Shown piece after piece: positions 42,728 to 52,017 of a DNA stretch of 64,000 bases. Within the stretch, counting starts at the first letter, position 1; every line of letters starts with the position of its first letter. The notes under the pieces were generated by a model. That model was not told the DNA's origin. It was given only the letters and a program-made list of their open reading frames with translations, and searched no databases. Source of the stretch: Methanocalculus chunghsingensis (GTDB lineage Archaea; Halobacteriota; Methanomicrobia; Methanomicrobiales; Methanocorpusculaceae); assembly GCF_018132105.1 (NCBI RefSeq), contig NZ_JWHL01000010.1, positions 1 to 64,000 on the forward strand, in the 5' to 3' direction. A program made the position numbers and the translations under genes.

Positions 42728-43156
42728 ATGACAGGAGCAGCAATTGGAGACTCTGTCAGGGTCCACTACACCGGAACACTTGAAGACGGCGAAGTCTTTG
42801 ACTCCTCACTTGACCGTGAGCCGATTGAGTTTACGATCGGAGCGGGCCAGGTCATTCCAGGTTTTGATGAGAATCTTGAGGGAATGGAGCCGGGCGAGTC
42901 GAAGCGGATCGAGATCCCGCCAGACCGTGCCTATGGCGAGAGGAATGATGAGATCATCTTCCCAGTGCCAAAAGACCAGTTCCCCCCCGATGTCACCCCG
43001 AATCTCGGTGACCGCTTCCAGGTGCAGGTTGGAGAGGATCAGGTCATTGAGGTGACGATCACCGAAATCGGTGATGAGACCGTCACCCTTGATGCAAACC
43101 ATCCTCTTGCAGGCAAGACACTCGTCTTTGAACTGACACTTGTAGAAATTCTCTGA
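42728..43156 (+). CDS. FKBP-type peptidyl-prolyl isomerase, SlyD-like
   Basis: Prolyl isomerase and chaperone of 142 residues. The FKBP core opens with AAIGDSVRVHYTGTLEDGEVFDSS and GAGQVIPGFDENLEGMEPGESKRIEIPPDRAYGER, the insert-in-flap chaperone domain lies at about 80-125 (IFPVPKDQFPPDVTPNLGDRF), and the chain closes with LDANHPLAGKTLVFELTLVEI. This short archaeal form lacks the histidine-rich SlyD tail. The ATG at 42728 is preferred; an in-frame TTG lies six bases upstream. Confidence 0.93.
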   Translation: MTGAAIGDSVRVHYTGTLEDGEVFDSSLDREPIEFTIGAGQVIPGFDENLEGMEPGESKRIEIPPDRAYGERNDEIIFPVPKDQFPPDVTPNLGDRFQVQVGEDQVIEVTITEIGDETVTLDANHPLAGKTLVFELTLVEIL

Positions 43157-43229
43157 GTATTCAGAAAACCACTTTTTTCAGGTTCTCCCGGTAGGTCTAT
43201 AGGTGCCTATAGGGTACGGTAGGCTTTTC

Positions 43230-45830
43230 TTATGGAGAAGAAGACGCCGTCCAGCCCCCTTTCGGGACCTGCATCTCAAATCTCGCACCTCTGCCATAGA
43301 TGCCGGTTTCACACAGGGTAATGCCGGTGATGCTTACAATCTCCACTGCAAGGAAGAGCCCAAATCCGGTATTCTTCCCAAAACCCCTCTCAAAGATGAG
43401 TTCTTTCTGATCATCCGGAATACCGGGGCCGTCGTCCTCCCAGATGATGAGGAGGTCCCCATCCCGTTCCTCACACCGGATATCAATACCTGTTGCACCA
43501 TCTGCGTAGCGGACAGTGTTGTCCAGGAGGTTTGCAAAGACCTTCTCCAGCATCGGATCAGCAAAGATTGAGAGATTGGAGCAGTGATTCCGGATTGGAA
43601 TCCGGGTTTTTTCAATTGTCCCGATCACCATGGAGAGGGGGATCCATGTCGGTCTCCCCATACCAACATCTTCATAATGGCCGGTAAATGCGATCTGATC
43701 CTGAATGATAGTCGAAGCCCTCTTCACTTCATCGAGATATTTTCTCTGTTCCGGATTCTCACCCAGGTCTTCTGCCAGTGCGAGATACCCCTGGAGTGAC
43801 ATAATCCTGTTCTGGATATCATGCCGGGTGACTCGGGAGAGGATCTGAAGTTTTCTATTTGCGGAATGTAGTGCCTTCTCTGCGGCTTTCACCCCGGTGA
43901 TATCCGACATGGTGACAAAGACCTGATATGGTGTCGTCTCACCCTCCCTGAACTGGGGGGTTGCGTTGATGAGTATCCAGGTCATATCATCCTTCATCGG
44001 ATTAAAGACGCCGAGAACGGTATCTCTTACGGCGATGCCGGATCGGAGGGCGATCATTGAAGGATGCTGTTCCGGGGGGAGATGAACACCGTTCTCTGAG
44101 ACAACCTTCCAGCGGGGATCATAGGAGTCCCGGCCCATGAATTGTTCCCTGGTGACTCCAAACATTCTCAATGCTGCCGAATTTATATCAATCGGAGTTC
44201 CATCAGACTTCTGGTAGAAGACACCCGGTGCCATCGTTTCAAATAAGGTCCTGAACTTCTCCTCACTCTCCCGGAGTGCCGTTTCTGCCCGCTTCCGCTC
44301 GGTGATGTCGATGAAGGATCCCATCATGGCGACGGGAAGACCGGAGGCATCATGGACAAGGCTTGCAGAGAGCTGGATGTCTATTGGAGAGCCATCCTTG
44401 CGTAGCCCTTTCAGCTCTCCGGACCATGTACCATCCCGCTTCTCCATAGCGATGACATCTTCCGCCGCCTTCTCTGACACCCAGAAGGAGGTGGCAGGAC
44501 GGCCGATCACCTCTTCAGAACCGGCATATCCCCAGAGAGAGAGGAATGCGGGGTTTACGTAGGTGAGGATTCCATCGAGGTCTGTTATGGCGATGCCGTT
44601 ATTGGATGATTCGATGGCGGCATCCTTCAGAAGAAATTCCTGCTCTGCTCGTTTCAGCCTGGTGGTATCGATCCCCACTCCGGTAAAATACTGTCTGCCA
44701 TGGAGGGTCAGCGGGCAAACAGTGAAGTACATGGGTATGGTTGTGCCATCTTTCTTCTGCAGGTCTGCTTCTGCTTCTCCGAAACCCTCTGTCGTTATTC
44801 TTCTGACACCTTCCAATACTTCAGCCTGGCTTGTTGCATCCCCGGAGAACCAGTCGAGGAGCTGCATCTTCGACAGTTCCTCGGGGGAATACCCCGTCAT
44901 CGTCTCGTGATGTGCATTCCAGCGGATCAGGTGTCCTTCGCTGTCATAGAGGTAGAACATCCCGGGGACACTGGAGAAGATCGCTTCCAGCAATGCCTTC
45001 TCATCTGCAAGTTCCTCATTCTTCCTCCTCAGTTCATCCTCCGCAAGCTTGCGTTCGGTGATAATCTCGGTATAGACAATCAGCCCGCCGATAGAGCCGT
45101 CAGATTCATACCAGGGGCGGCACTCCCAGCGAGTCCAGTCTGTCCCTCCATCGCTCCGTGGGTATGGATCTTCATCTGCCCTGAAGACACCCTCTCCGGC
45201 AAGTACCTTTCTATGGATTTCACGCCATTTCCAGGGTAGATCCGGAAAGACCTCATAATGATGTCTGCCGATGACATTGGCTTCCGTCACCCCATAGGTA
45301 TCCAGGTACCGCTGGCTCACAAAGATATAGCGTAAGTCCCTATCATGCACCGCAACGGCGGCATTATTATGTTCGATGATGTAGCGCATCAGATCATGAG
45401 AATGTGCAAGCCTCTCCTCAGCCCGTTTTCGGCAGATAGCGTACAGAATCTTATTGGAGAGCTCGGCAAACTGGGCCTTGGGGTTACCCCCCTTCTGGAG
45501 ATAGAAGTCGGCCCCTCCGTTCAATGCCTCGATCACGACCTCCTCCCGCCCCTTTCCGGTGAAGATGATGAAGGGTGTTCCATCCCCTGCTGATCGGAGA
45601 TGTCTGAGGAAGGCGATACCATCCATTCCCCCGGGCATCTGATAATCGGAGACGATAACATCGAAGGGGTGATCTGCCAGGATACGAAGTGCGTCTTCTC
45701 CACTCAGCGCAGTGGTTACGCTGAAATCACCGGTCTTTTCGAGATAGATTTTACCGAGTTCAAGAAGGGAAGGTTCGTCATCAACATAGAGGAGGGAGAC
45801 CTGCCCCTGATCGGTCCCGGAGGGGTGCAT
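43230..45830 (-). CDS. Hybrid sensor: receiver, multiple PAS and histidine kinase
   Basis: An 866-residue soluble protein. Residues 10-125 form a response-regulator receiver (LLYVDDEPSLLEL, phosphoacceptor D in DVIVSDYQMPGGMDG, K in IIFTGKG). Four PAS domains follow (about 140-645), then a phosphoacceptor helix with TRHDIQNRIM and a HATPase domain (ANLLDNTVRYADGA, DDGPGIPDDQKELIFERG, GFGLFLAVEI). The last PAS and the kinase are closely similar to those of the kinase at 7615-9615. A receiver at the N-terminus suggests it takes input from another kinase. No output gene lies next to it. Confidence 0.92.
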   Translation of the reverse strand: MHPSGTDQGQVSLLYVDDEPSLLELGKIYLEKTGDFSVTTALSGEDALRILADHPFDVIVSDYQMPGGMDGIAFLRHLRSAGDGTPFIIFTGKGREEVVIEALNGGADFYLQKGGNPKAQFAELSNKILYAICRKRAEERLAHSHDLMRYIIEHNNAAVAVHDRDLRYIFVSQRYLDTYGVTEANVIGRHHYEVFPDLPWKWREIHRKVLAGEGVFRADEDPYPRSDGGTDWTRWECRPWYESDGSIGGLIVYTEIITERKLAEDELRRKNEELADEKALLEAIFSSVPGMFYLYDSEGHLIRWNAHHETMTGYSPEELSKMQLLDWFSGDATSQAEVLEGVRRITTEGFGEAEADLQKKDGTTIPMYFTVCPLTLHGRQYFTGVGIDTTRLKRAEQEFLLKDAAIESSNNGIAITDLDGILTYVNPAFLSLWGYAGSEEVIGRPATSFWVSEKAAEDVIAMEKRDGTWSGELKGLRKDGSPIDIQLSASLVHDASGLPVAMMGSFIDITERKRAETALRESEEKFRTLFETMAPGVFYQKSDGTPIDINSAALRMFGVTREQFMGRDSYDPRWKVVSENGVHLPPEQHPSMIALRSGIAVRDTVLGVFNPMKDDMTWILINATPQFREGETTPYQVFVTMSDITGVKAAEKALHSANRKLQILSRVTRHDIQNRIMSLQGYLALAEDLGENPEQRKYLDEVKRASTIIQDQIAFTGHYEDVGMGRPTWIPLSMVIGTIEKTRIPIRNHCSNLSIFADPMLEKVFANLLDNTVRYADGATGIDIRCEERDGDLLIIWEDDGPGIPDDQKELIFERGFGKNTGFGLFLAVEIVSITGITLCETGIYGRGARFEMQVPKGGWTASSSP

Positions 45831-45923
45831 GGTTAATCATTATCATATGAAATGATAACATTTTCATCCAAAAAGTGCCATGCTGGAACGCGAAGTCTTC
45901 CGGGAGGGAGAAAAAAAAGGGGT

Positions 45924-47114
45924 TTAGAAGTCGGTCATGATCCTGAACTGATCGATCTCTTCGGAGTCGATCTCTTCGAGGAACTCTTCTGCCGCATGCT
46001 GGATGTTCTTGCTTGCGGTGATTGCACGGCCGACGACGAGGATATCCGCACCTGCTGCAAGTGCCTTCTTTGCAACATTCACACGGATGCCACCGGCGGT
46101 TGCGACGAGGATCTTCCCGCCTGCTGCCTCCTTGATCTTCGGGATGTCTCCCCAGGAGTACTCGCTTCCTTCCGCATCGATTGCACGGTGCATCTCGACG
46201 ACATGGGGGAGTGCATTCTTCTTTGCAAGTGCCTCAACAAGTGCAACCGGCGACTCGACATTGAGCATATCAACGACGGCATAGATACCGGTCTTCCGAG
46301 CCTCAAGGACAGCCTTCTCAATGGTTGAGATCGGTGCAAGGCCGGAGATGACGACTGCGTCTGCGGATGCGTTTGCGCACATCCTCGTCTCAAGGTTGCC
46401 GGTGTCGAGGGTCTTGAGATCGGCGATGATGAAGGCATCAGGCCGGAGCTTTCTGATCTCCCCGATGATGGAGAGGCCGAACTGCTTGATGAGCGGCGTG
46501 CCTGCCTCGATGATGAGGTGGTCGTTCTTTGGAAGCTCGCGTAAGACCCGTTCCATGTGGTTCATGTCCACGAGATCCATGGCGACCTGGAGGTACGGCG
46601 GGTTCCAGAGGCGGTGAACCTTGAATCCCATGACACCGTGTGCTGCACGGTCCTTCTCATGGAGGATCGTCGCCTCATCAGGGAACTGTTCAAATGCGCG
46701 GGATAATGAGAGTTTCATCGCACCATAGTTGAACCGGTAGATCTTATTGTAATCCACTGCATCGGGAGCAAGATAGACGCTTGCGATGATGACGATATCA
46801 TCGATATTGATCCCGTTGAAGAGGCCTTCCTCGAGGCTGTCGGCCACGGCTTTGGCAACTGCTGCCTGGACAGGGCCAAACATCTCCTTCACCTGCTCAC
46901 CCTTCTTCATGGTGACCTTCGGGATGATCACCGTTGCCGGCTTTGTCAGGAGGTTCGGCCTGATGACCGCAAGGAGTGGGGTGTGTCCTGCCGAGAGCTG
47001 CGAGAGTGCATTTGCAAATGCGGCACCGACAGGCCCGTTCTTATCTCCGACAAGGAGGTCGATGTGCGCAAGTTCCGGCCCATCGCCAACTAAGGCTTCA
47101 CCTATTGAATACAT
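45924..47114 (-). CDS. fae-hps: Fae-Hps fusion: formaldehyde-activating enzyme / hexulose-6-phosphate synthase
   Basis: Bifunctional 396-residue protein. The N-terminal Fae domain (1-165) condenses formaldehyde with tetrahydromethanopterin; its catalytic H17 is in ELAHIDLLVGDKNGPVG. The C-terminal Hps domain (about 175-396) links formaldehyde and ribulose 5-phosphate: MDLVDMNHMERVL, ADLKTLDTGNLETRM, GIRVNVAKKALAAGADILVVGRAI. In methanogens it is thought to make ribulose 5-phosphate for nucleotide synthesis while releasing formaldehyde to methanopterin. Full length and intact; no operon partners are seen. Confidence 0.96.
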   Translation of the reverse strand: MYSIGEALVGDGPELAHIDLLVGDKNGPVGAAFANALSQLSAGHTPLLAVIRPNLLTKPATVIIPKVTMKKGEQVKEMFGPVQAAVAKAVADSLEEGLFNGINIDDIVIIASVYLAPDAVDYNKIYRFNYGAMKLSLSRAFEQFPDEATILHEKDRAAHGVMGFKVHRLWNPPYLQVAMDLVDMNHMERVLRELPKNDHLIIEAGTPLIKQFGLSIIGEIRKLRPDAFIIADLKTLDTGNLETRMCANASADAVVISGLAPISTIEKAVLEARKTGIYAVVDMLNVESPVALVEALAKKNALPHVVEMHRAIDAEGSEYSWGDIPKIKEAAGGKILVATAGGIRVNVAKKALAAGADILVVGRAITASKNIQHAAEEFLEEIDSEEIDQFRIMTDF

Positions 47115-47188
47115 AACAAAATTCCTGCCTTGGACATATGTATGGATCGTACATCTATAAATGAGAAGTAGTCATTCAGAAGAAAAGG

Positions 47189-47364
47189 TGGGGTCGGTGA
47201 GATTTGAACTCACGATCGACGGGTCTCTCCGACAAGCGTATGGGCGGTGACATAAGCGTCAGCGCTCCAACGGGTCATCATCTTATCAAATCAGCAGACC
47301 CGATTGTTCATCATACGCCAAGACCGCTGGAGCCCGTCGCCATACCGGACTAGGCCACGACCCC
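47189..47364 (-). tRNA. tRNA-Trp (anticodon CCA) with a 102-base intron
   Basis: On the minus strand the acceptor GGGGTCG pairs with CGACCCC, the anticodon stem ACGGG with CCCGT, and the T arm is GTGAG-TTCAAAT-CTCAC. Exon 1 is 47364-47327 and ends CTCCAG (positions 32-37); exon 2 is 47224-47189 and begins with A38. The splice sites form a standard bulge-helix-bulge: CUCC pairs with GGAG, flanked by the three-base bulges AG|C and AG|A. Discriminator A; CCA is not encoded. Mature length is 74 bases. Confidence 0.95.
47225..47326 (-). ncRNA. C/D box guide RNA inside the tRNA-Trp intron
   Basis: The intron holds box C ATGATGA, box D' CTGA, box C' ATGATGA and box D CTGA, in that order. The guide before D (TTGGAGCG) pairs with the tRNA's own GCUCCA so that the fifth base from the box faces C34. 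The guide before D' (CGGGTCTG) pairs with CAGACCCG across the spliced junction so that its fifth base faces C39. This predicts 2'-O-methylation of C34 and C39, as known for positions 34 and 39 of tRNA-Trp in Haloferax. Confidence 0.88.
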
Positions 47365-47460
47365 GATCCTGTCCTATACTCTATTACTTTATCGTCATTT
47401 AAAGATTCCGAACTACAAATACGATATCTTTTTTCTCCTGTACTCAGTACGATAGAAGGA

Positions 47461-49161
47461 ATGGAGCAAGGCAGCTATACATGCGGGGTCTCAGAGACCC
47501 CCCTTACAGGCGAGACCGTTGGGGAGATGCTCAATCGTATCGCCGCCAAATACCCGGATAACGACGCGCTCGTCTCGGTGCACCAGGGGCTCCGGTACAG
47601 CTACCGGGAGTTTCTGGCTGAGGTGGATCTCTTTGCACGCGGGCTGATGGCGCTTGGAGTGGAGCGCGGCAACCGTGTCGCCATCTGGGCACTCAATTAT
47701 GCAGAATGGGTAATCGTCCAGTTCGCCACCGCAAAGATCGGCGCCATCATGGTGAATATCAACCCTGCATACCGGACCTATGAGTTCGAGTACGCGATGA
47801 AGCAGGCGGAGGTTCAGACCCTCATCATCCAAGGGCGCTTTAAGACGTCGGATTATGTCGGGATGTTCTATGAAGCCTGCCCCGAGGCGTTTGAGTCCCG
47901 TGCAGGGAGGCTCAAGTCAGACAAATTCCCGTTCCTGAAAAATGTCATCTTCATGGGCGATGTGCCGTACAACGGGATGTACCGGTGGGATGAGATCCAG
48001 GAGCTGGCAGAGGGGATCACCCCCGGCGAACTCGCTGACCGTGAGGCCCTCCTTGAGTTTGATGATCCCATCAATATTCAGTACACCTCCGGAACGACCG
48101 GATATCCAAAAGGGGTCGTCCTCTCCCATCACAGTATCGTCAATAATGGCTACATCATCGGTGAGGGTATGCGTTTTACCGAGAAGGACCGTCTCTGTAT
48201 CCCGGTCCCCTTCTATCACTGCTTCGGGATGGTCCTCTCCAATCTCGCCTGTGTGACGCATGGATCGACGATGATCATCCCCTCCCCGGTCTTCAACCCT
48301 GAGGCGGTCCTCCAGACTATTCAGGATGAGAAGTGCACAGCGGTACATGGTGTGCCGACGATGTTCATCGCCGAGCTGTCGCTTCCAAACTTCCATTACT
48401 ATAAGCTTGATACCCTTCGTACCGGGATCATGGCCGGATCGCCCTGCCCGATTGAGGTGATGAAGGAGGTGAATAACCGGATGCATATGTCCGATATCAT
48501 CATCGTCTATGGTCAGACAGAACTCGCCCCCGGCGTCACAATGTCAACGGTGGATGATCCCCTTGAACGCCGGGTCTCGACCGTTGGCCGGGCGATGCCG
48601 CATACCGAGCTGAAGATCATCGATCCAAAGACCGGGAAGATCGTGCCGCGTGGTGAACGGGGGGAGATCTGTGCACGCGGGTACATGGTGATGAAATGTT
48701 ACTACAATAACCCGAGTGCAACCCATTCGACGATCGATGTAAACCGGTGGAGCCATACCGGTGATCTCGGCGTGATGGATGAAGAGGGGTACATCCGGAT
48801 CGTCGGCAGGCTGAAGGAGATGGTGATCCGCGGAGGCGAGAATATCTATCCCCGTGAGATCGAGGAGTTCCTCCACCATCATCCTTCAATCGCCGATGTC
48901 TACATCATCGGAGTTCCGGATATCAAATACGGCGAGGAGCTGATGGCCTGGGTGAAGGTGGAGAACGGAAATACCGTCACCGAGGAGGATATCCGTCAGT
49001 TCTGTAAAGGAAAGATCGCTCATTACAAGGTGCCGAAGTACTTCAAGTTCGTCGACAGCTTCCCGATGACCATCTCCGGGAAGATCCAGAAGTTCAAGAT
49101 GCGGCAGATGGCGGTTGAGGAGCTCGGCCTTCAGGATGCCGAGAAGGTGGAGACCGCCTGA
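47461..49161 (+). CDS. AMP-forming acyl-CoA synthetase
   Basis: Activates a carboxylic acid to its CoA ester through an acyl-adenylate. The 566 residues contain IQYTSGTTGYPKGVVLSHHS (P-loop-like motif, about 200-219), YGQTELAPGVTMS, the hinge WSHTGDLGVMDEEGYIRIVGRLKEMVIRGGENIYPREIEE and the C-terminal lysine in FPMTISGKIQKFKM. The overall layout is that of medium-chain/FadD-like acyl-CoA synthetases; the natural acid in this organism is unknown. Ribosome site AAGGA before ATG 47461. The HPr-kinase-like gene follows 38 bases downstream. Confidence 0.9.
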   Translation: MEQGSYTCGVSETPLTGETVGEMLNRIAAKYPDNDALVSVHQGLRYSYREFLAEVDLFARGLMALGVERGNRVAIWALNYAEWVIVQFATAKIGAIMVNINPAYRTYEFEYAMKQAEVQTLIIQGRFKTSDYVGMFYEACPEAFESRAGRLKSDKFPFLKNVIFMGDVPYNGMYRWDEIQELAEGITPGELADREALLEFDDPINIQYTSGTTGYPKGVVLSHHSIVNNGYIIGEGMRFTEKDRLCIPVPFYHCFGMVLSNLACVTHGSTMIIPSPVFNPEAVLQTIQDEKCTAVHGVPTMFIAELSLPNFHYYKLDTLRTGIMAGSPCPIEVMKEVNNRMHMSDIIIVYGQTELAPGVTMSTVDDPLERRVSTVGRAMPHTELKIIDPKTGKIVPRGERGEICARGYMVMKCYYNNPSATHSTIDVNRWSHTGDLGVMDEEGYIRIVGRLKEMVIRGGENIYPREIEEFLHHHPSIADVYIIGVPDIKYGEELMAWVKVENGNTVTEEDIRQFCKGKIAHYKVPKYFKFVDSFPMTISGKIQKFKMRQMAVEELGLQDAEKVETA

Positions 49162-49199
49162 GGGGAGGGTTCTTCACTTCCTCCCTCCCATCTCCAGCT

Positions 49200-50147
49200 A
49201 TGGGCTATGATTGTGTACTGATAGATTCACATACGAAGGATGAACTCCTCGGTGGGATCAATCAGTCGGTTCTCTACGAGGTCCGTGCCGAGATCTATGG
49301 CTGCTGCGTCAAGCTGATGACGGATTCCCGACCGGTCAGGGATCGCTTTGCTGAGAACTTCTTCTTTGCATCCCAGTCCATTCGATCGCACGGGCGGCTG
49401 TATGTCCTGCATGACGCCCTGTTTCCGGAGAATACGGTCCGATATGATCGCGGTTCAAAGACCGTCTTTCTCTTCAATATGACCTATTATGGCTGGGTCA
49501 AGTCGATAGCCCTCGGCCTCTGCGGCGATATCCTCGAGGATGGCCATGGGATTGCCTCCTGCCATGGTGCCTGCCTGGACCGGAATGGCGAGGGGTTTGC
49601 GATCATCGGGATGTCAGGTGCGGGGAAGACGACGCAGACCTATGGTTTCCTCCTCGATCCATCGATCCGGGTGATCGCAGATGACTGGTTCTTCTTCCGG
49701 ATCTTTCCTGATGCCGCCCTCGCCTATTCATCAGAGAAGAACTTCTATATCCGGGCGGATCTTGCCGCGGCCTGGCCCGAGTTTGAGCCCCTGATGGCCC
49801 GCGCCGACTTCGACGAGGAGGGGCGGGCGATAGTGGATCTCAGGTACGCCATCGGGAAGGGGAGGATCTTCCCACTGACGACGCTTCGCCGGATCCTGAT
49901 CCTGACAATCGAGGGGGAGAGGGCATACCGGCGAGTCACGACAGATGAGGCGCTCTCCATCCTTGAAGAGAACCGGTACTTCAATCCGCATCTTCTGGTG
50001 AAGAATGACTACAAGACCGAAATCCGGCGGGAGTACTACCGGCAGCTCCTCGAAAGGGTTGAGATCCTGACGGTCGCCAGGTGCGAAACACCAGGGGAGA
50101 CGCAGGAGTTGTTGCGGACGATTGTCAGAGGTTATGAAAAATTATAA
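49200..50147 (+). CDS. HPr kinase-like ATP-binding protein
   Basis: The 315-residue cytosolic protein has a P-loop FAIIGMSGAGKTTQTYGFLL (about 138-157) preceded by HGIASCHGACLDRNGEG and followed by VIADDWFFFRIF (about 165-176), an arrangement like the kinase core of bacterial HprK. The N-terminal 120 residues are not recognisable. Methanogens have no sugar phosphotransferase system, so the target cannot be HPr in the usual sense. It lies 38 bases behind the acyl-CoA synthetase gene and may be co-transcribed; it might modify that enzyme or another protein, which is speculation. Confidence 0.65.
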   Translation: MGYDCVLIDSHTKDELLGGINQSVLYEVRAEIYGCCVKLMTDSRPVRDRFAENFFFASQSIRSHGRLYVLHDALFPENTVRYDRGSKTVFLFNMTYYGWVKSIALGLCGDILEDGHGIASCHGACLDRNGEGFAIIGMSGAGKTTQTYGFLLDPSIRVIADDWFFFRIFPDAALAYSSEKNFYIRADLAAAWPEFEPLMARADFDEEGRAIVDLRYAIGKGRIFPLTTLRRILILTIEGERAYRRVTTDEALSILEENRYFNPHLLVKNDYKTEIRREYYRQLLERVEILTVARCETPGETQELLRTIVRGYEKL

Positions 50148-50257
50148 TAAAAATTATATAATAGGAAGACATTGGAGAGATGAGGATACCTGGAAGGAAG
50201 AGAATGCATCTATCCCTCTCTTCTCACCCGTATAGATCTGCATGAGTTGATAGCATA

Positions 50258-50686
50258 ATGAGAATCTACATCTCCCTCATATATCTCCTCCTCCTTCTGG
50301 GAATCTTCATCAGCCCGGTGCATGCCGAGTCTGTTGGAATCGTCCGCTTCACCTTTGAGCCGGATTCTGTTACCATCGATCCCGGAACGACGGTCACCTG
50401 GACGAATATGGATATCGCGGTTCATTCAGTGACCAGTGAAGACGGTATCTTCGATTCCGGATCCCTTCCTCAGGGCCATTCGTTTGAATACACTTTCACC
50501 GAGCCAGGGACCTATGCGTACTTCTCCACGCCTCACCCGTATATGACCGGCGAGATCATCGTTGCCGGTGAAGATCTGATCCCTCTGCCAGAGGAGGAGG
50601 ATACGGACGGGCCGTTCGGATTTGCGCTGCTCATCGCCATTATCGGGATTGCTGCCATCGCGTACCTGGTATTGCGAAGGGACTGA
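50258..50686 (+). CDS. Membrane-anchored cupredoxin-fold protein lacking a copper cysteine
   Basis: A 142-residue exported protein: signal peptide (1-23), a plastocyanin-like domain (about 25-108) and a C-terminal membrane helix (about 118-138) with a basic end. The fold signatures are RFTFEPDSVTIDPGTTVTWTN, VHSVTS with the first histidine, and YAYFSTPHPYMTGEIIV. In blue copper proteins the latter reads Y-x-Y-x-C-x-x-H-P-x-M; here the cysteine is serine. Type 1 copper binding is therefore doubtful, though H, H and M remain. It is convergent with the deaminase gene. Confidence 0.8.
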   Translation: MRIYISLIYLLLLLGIFISPVHAESVGIVRFTFEPDSVTIDPGTTVTWTNMDIAVHSVTSEDGIFDSGSLPQGHSFEYTFTEPGTYAYFSTPHPYMTGEIIVAGEDLIPLPEEEDTDGPFGFALLIAIIGIAAIAYLVLRRD

Positions 50687-50712
50687 TTCGGTGATTATAA
50701 AAAAGTGTGGAC

Positions 50713-52017
50713 TTATGCCACGTTTCTTCGTGCAACGAGTGCAGAAGCCGCCTTCCCTGCTCTTTCAAGGATCGCTTCCTCTTCAGGAATATGGCGGTCA
50801 TGCATGAGGATGGCGCCATCACAGATGACGGTTTTAACTACAGTGCCATTGCAGGAATAGACGAGGTTTGATGAGCCGTTATGGAACGGTGTCTGGCAGA
50901 TCGTATCTCTGTCAACAAGGATGATGTCGGCGGCATATCCGGGGGCGATGACGCCGCCGCCGGTCCTGAGGGCTTCTGCTCCGTTTTTTGTTCCAATCTC
51001 CAGAGACTCCGCCGCCGGGAGGATGGTCGGGTCACGGGTGGCGAACTTCTGGAGGAGTGCTGCCATCTTCATCTCCTCGAAGAGGTCGAGGTTGTTGTTT
51101 GAGGCACAGCCATCGGTTCCGAGGGTGACGGGGGCTGAGGCATTCCTGAGATCACTGTACGGGATTGCCCGGCCGCCTGCGAGTTTCATGTTGCTTGCCG
51201 GGTTGTGGGATGCCGCGGTCTGCCGTTCTCCAAGGAGCCTGCATTCATCGGTATCGAGCCAGCAGCAGTGGGCGGCGACGGTCCGGCTGGTGAGGATGCC
51301 ATGCGCATCGAGGTAGGCGGCCGGCCTGACACCATGGGTGGCGATACAGTCGTTGACCTCCTGTTCGGTCTCGGAGAGGTGGATGTGAATGCCGCAGTCA
51401 TGCTCCACTGAGTACTCCGCACACCACCGGAGACCTTCGGGGGAGACGGTGTAGAGGGCATGGGGGCCGAGGGCGAAGGAGAGTTTCGGGTTATTTCGTG
51501 CCCTGATATTTTTGTGGAGTGCGACGGATGCCTTCATCTCGGCTTCCCGCTTCTCCTCGGTGAAGAGGTCGATGAAGCCGTGGGAGAGGCATGCCCGGAT
51601 CCCGGCCTCCTCCACCGCATCGGCGGCCCGGTCCATGAAGAAGTACATATCATTGAAGGCGATGGTCCCTGTCCTGATCATCTCCAGGCAGGCGAGCCGG
51701 GTTCCCCAGTAGACATCGTCTCCGGTGAGATGGGCTTCAAGCGGCCAGATCTTCTCTGAGAGCCATTCGAAGAGGACCATGTCGTCTGCATACCCCCGGA
51801 GCAGGCTCATCGCGGCATGGGTGTGGGTATTGACGAGGCCGGGCATGACGATATCGCCTGCTGCATCGATGGTGATCTCTGCATCTCTCTCTTTCGTTTC
51901 ACCGACGGATCTGATGATCCCGTCCTCGATACGAATGTCAGTCTTCCTTCCGTTTAGAGAGGCGTTCCGAATCAGGATCGATGAACGCTGGTTGTATGGT
52001 ATCTCCTGGTCTGTCAT
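50713..52017 (-). CDS. dadD: 5'-deoxyadenosine / methylthioadenosine / SAH deaminase
   Basis: Amidohydrolase of 434 residues that deaminates adenosine-type by-products of S-adenosylmethionine enzymes. Metal and substrate motifs are MPGLVNTHTHAAMSLLRGYADDM (about 54-76), HIHLSETEQEV (about 196-206), HCCWLD and LGTDGCASNNNLDLFEEM. In methanogens the deaminase converts methylthioadenosine to methylthioinosine. Its start overlaps the stop of the phosphorylase gene by four bases, so the two successive steps are encoded together. Confidence 0.93.
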   Translation of the reverse strand: MTDQEIPYNQRSSILIRNASLNGRKTDIRIEDGIIRSVGETKERDAEITIDAAGDIVMPGLVNTHTHAAMSLLRGYADDMVLFEWLSEKIWPLEAHLTGDDVYWGTRLACLEMIRTGTIAFNDMYFFMDRAADAVEEAGIRACLSHGFIDLFTEEKREAEMKASVALHKNIRARNNPKLSFALGPHALYTVSPEGLRWCAEYSVEHDCGIHIHLSETEQEVNDCIATHGVRPAAYLDAHGILTSRTVAAHCCWLDTDECRLLGERQTAASHNPASNMKLAGGRAIPYSDLRNASAPVTLGTDGCASNNNLDLFEEMKMAALLQKFATRDPTILPAAESLEIGTKNGAEALRTGGGVIAPGYAADIILVDRDTICQTPFHNGSSNLVYSCNGTVVKTVICDGAILMHDRHIPEEEAILERAGKAASALVARRNVA

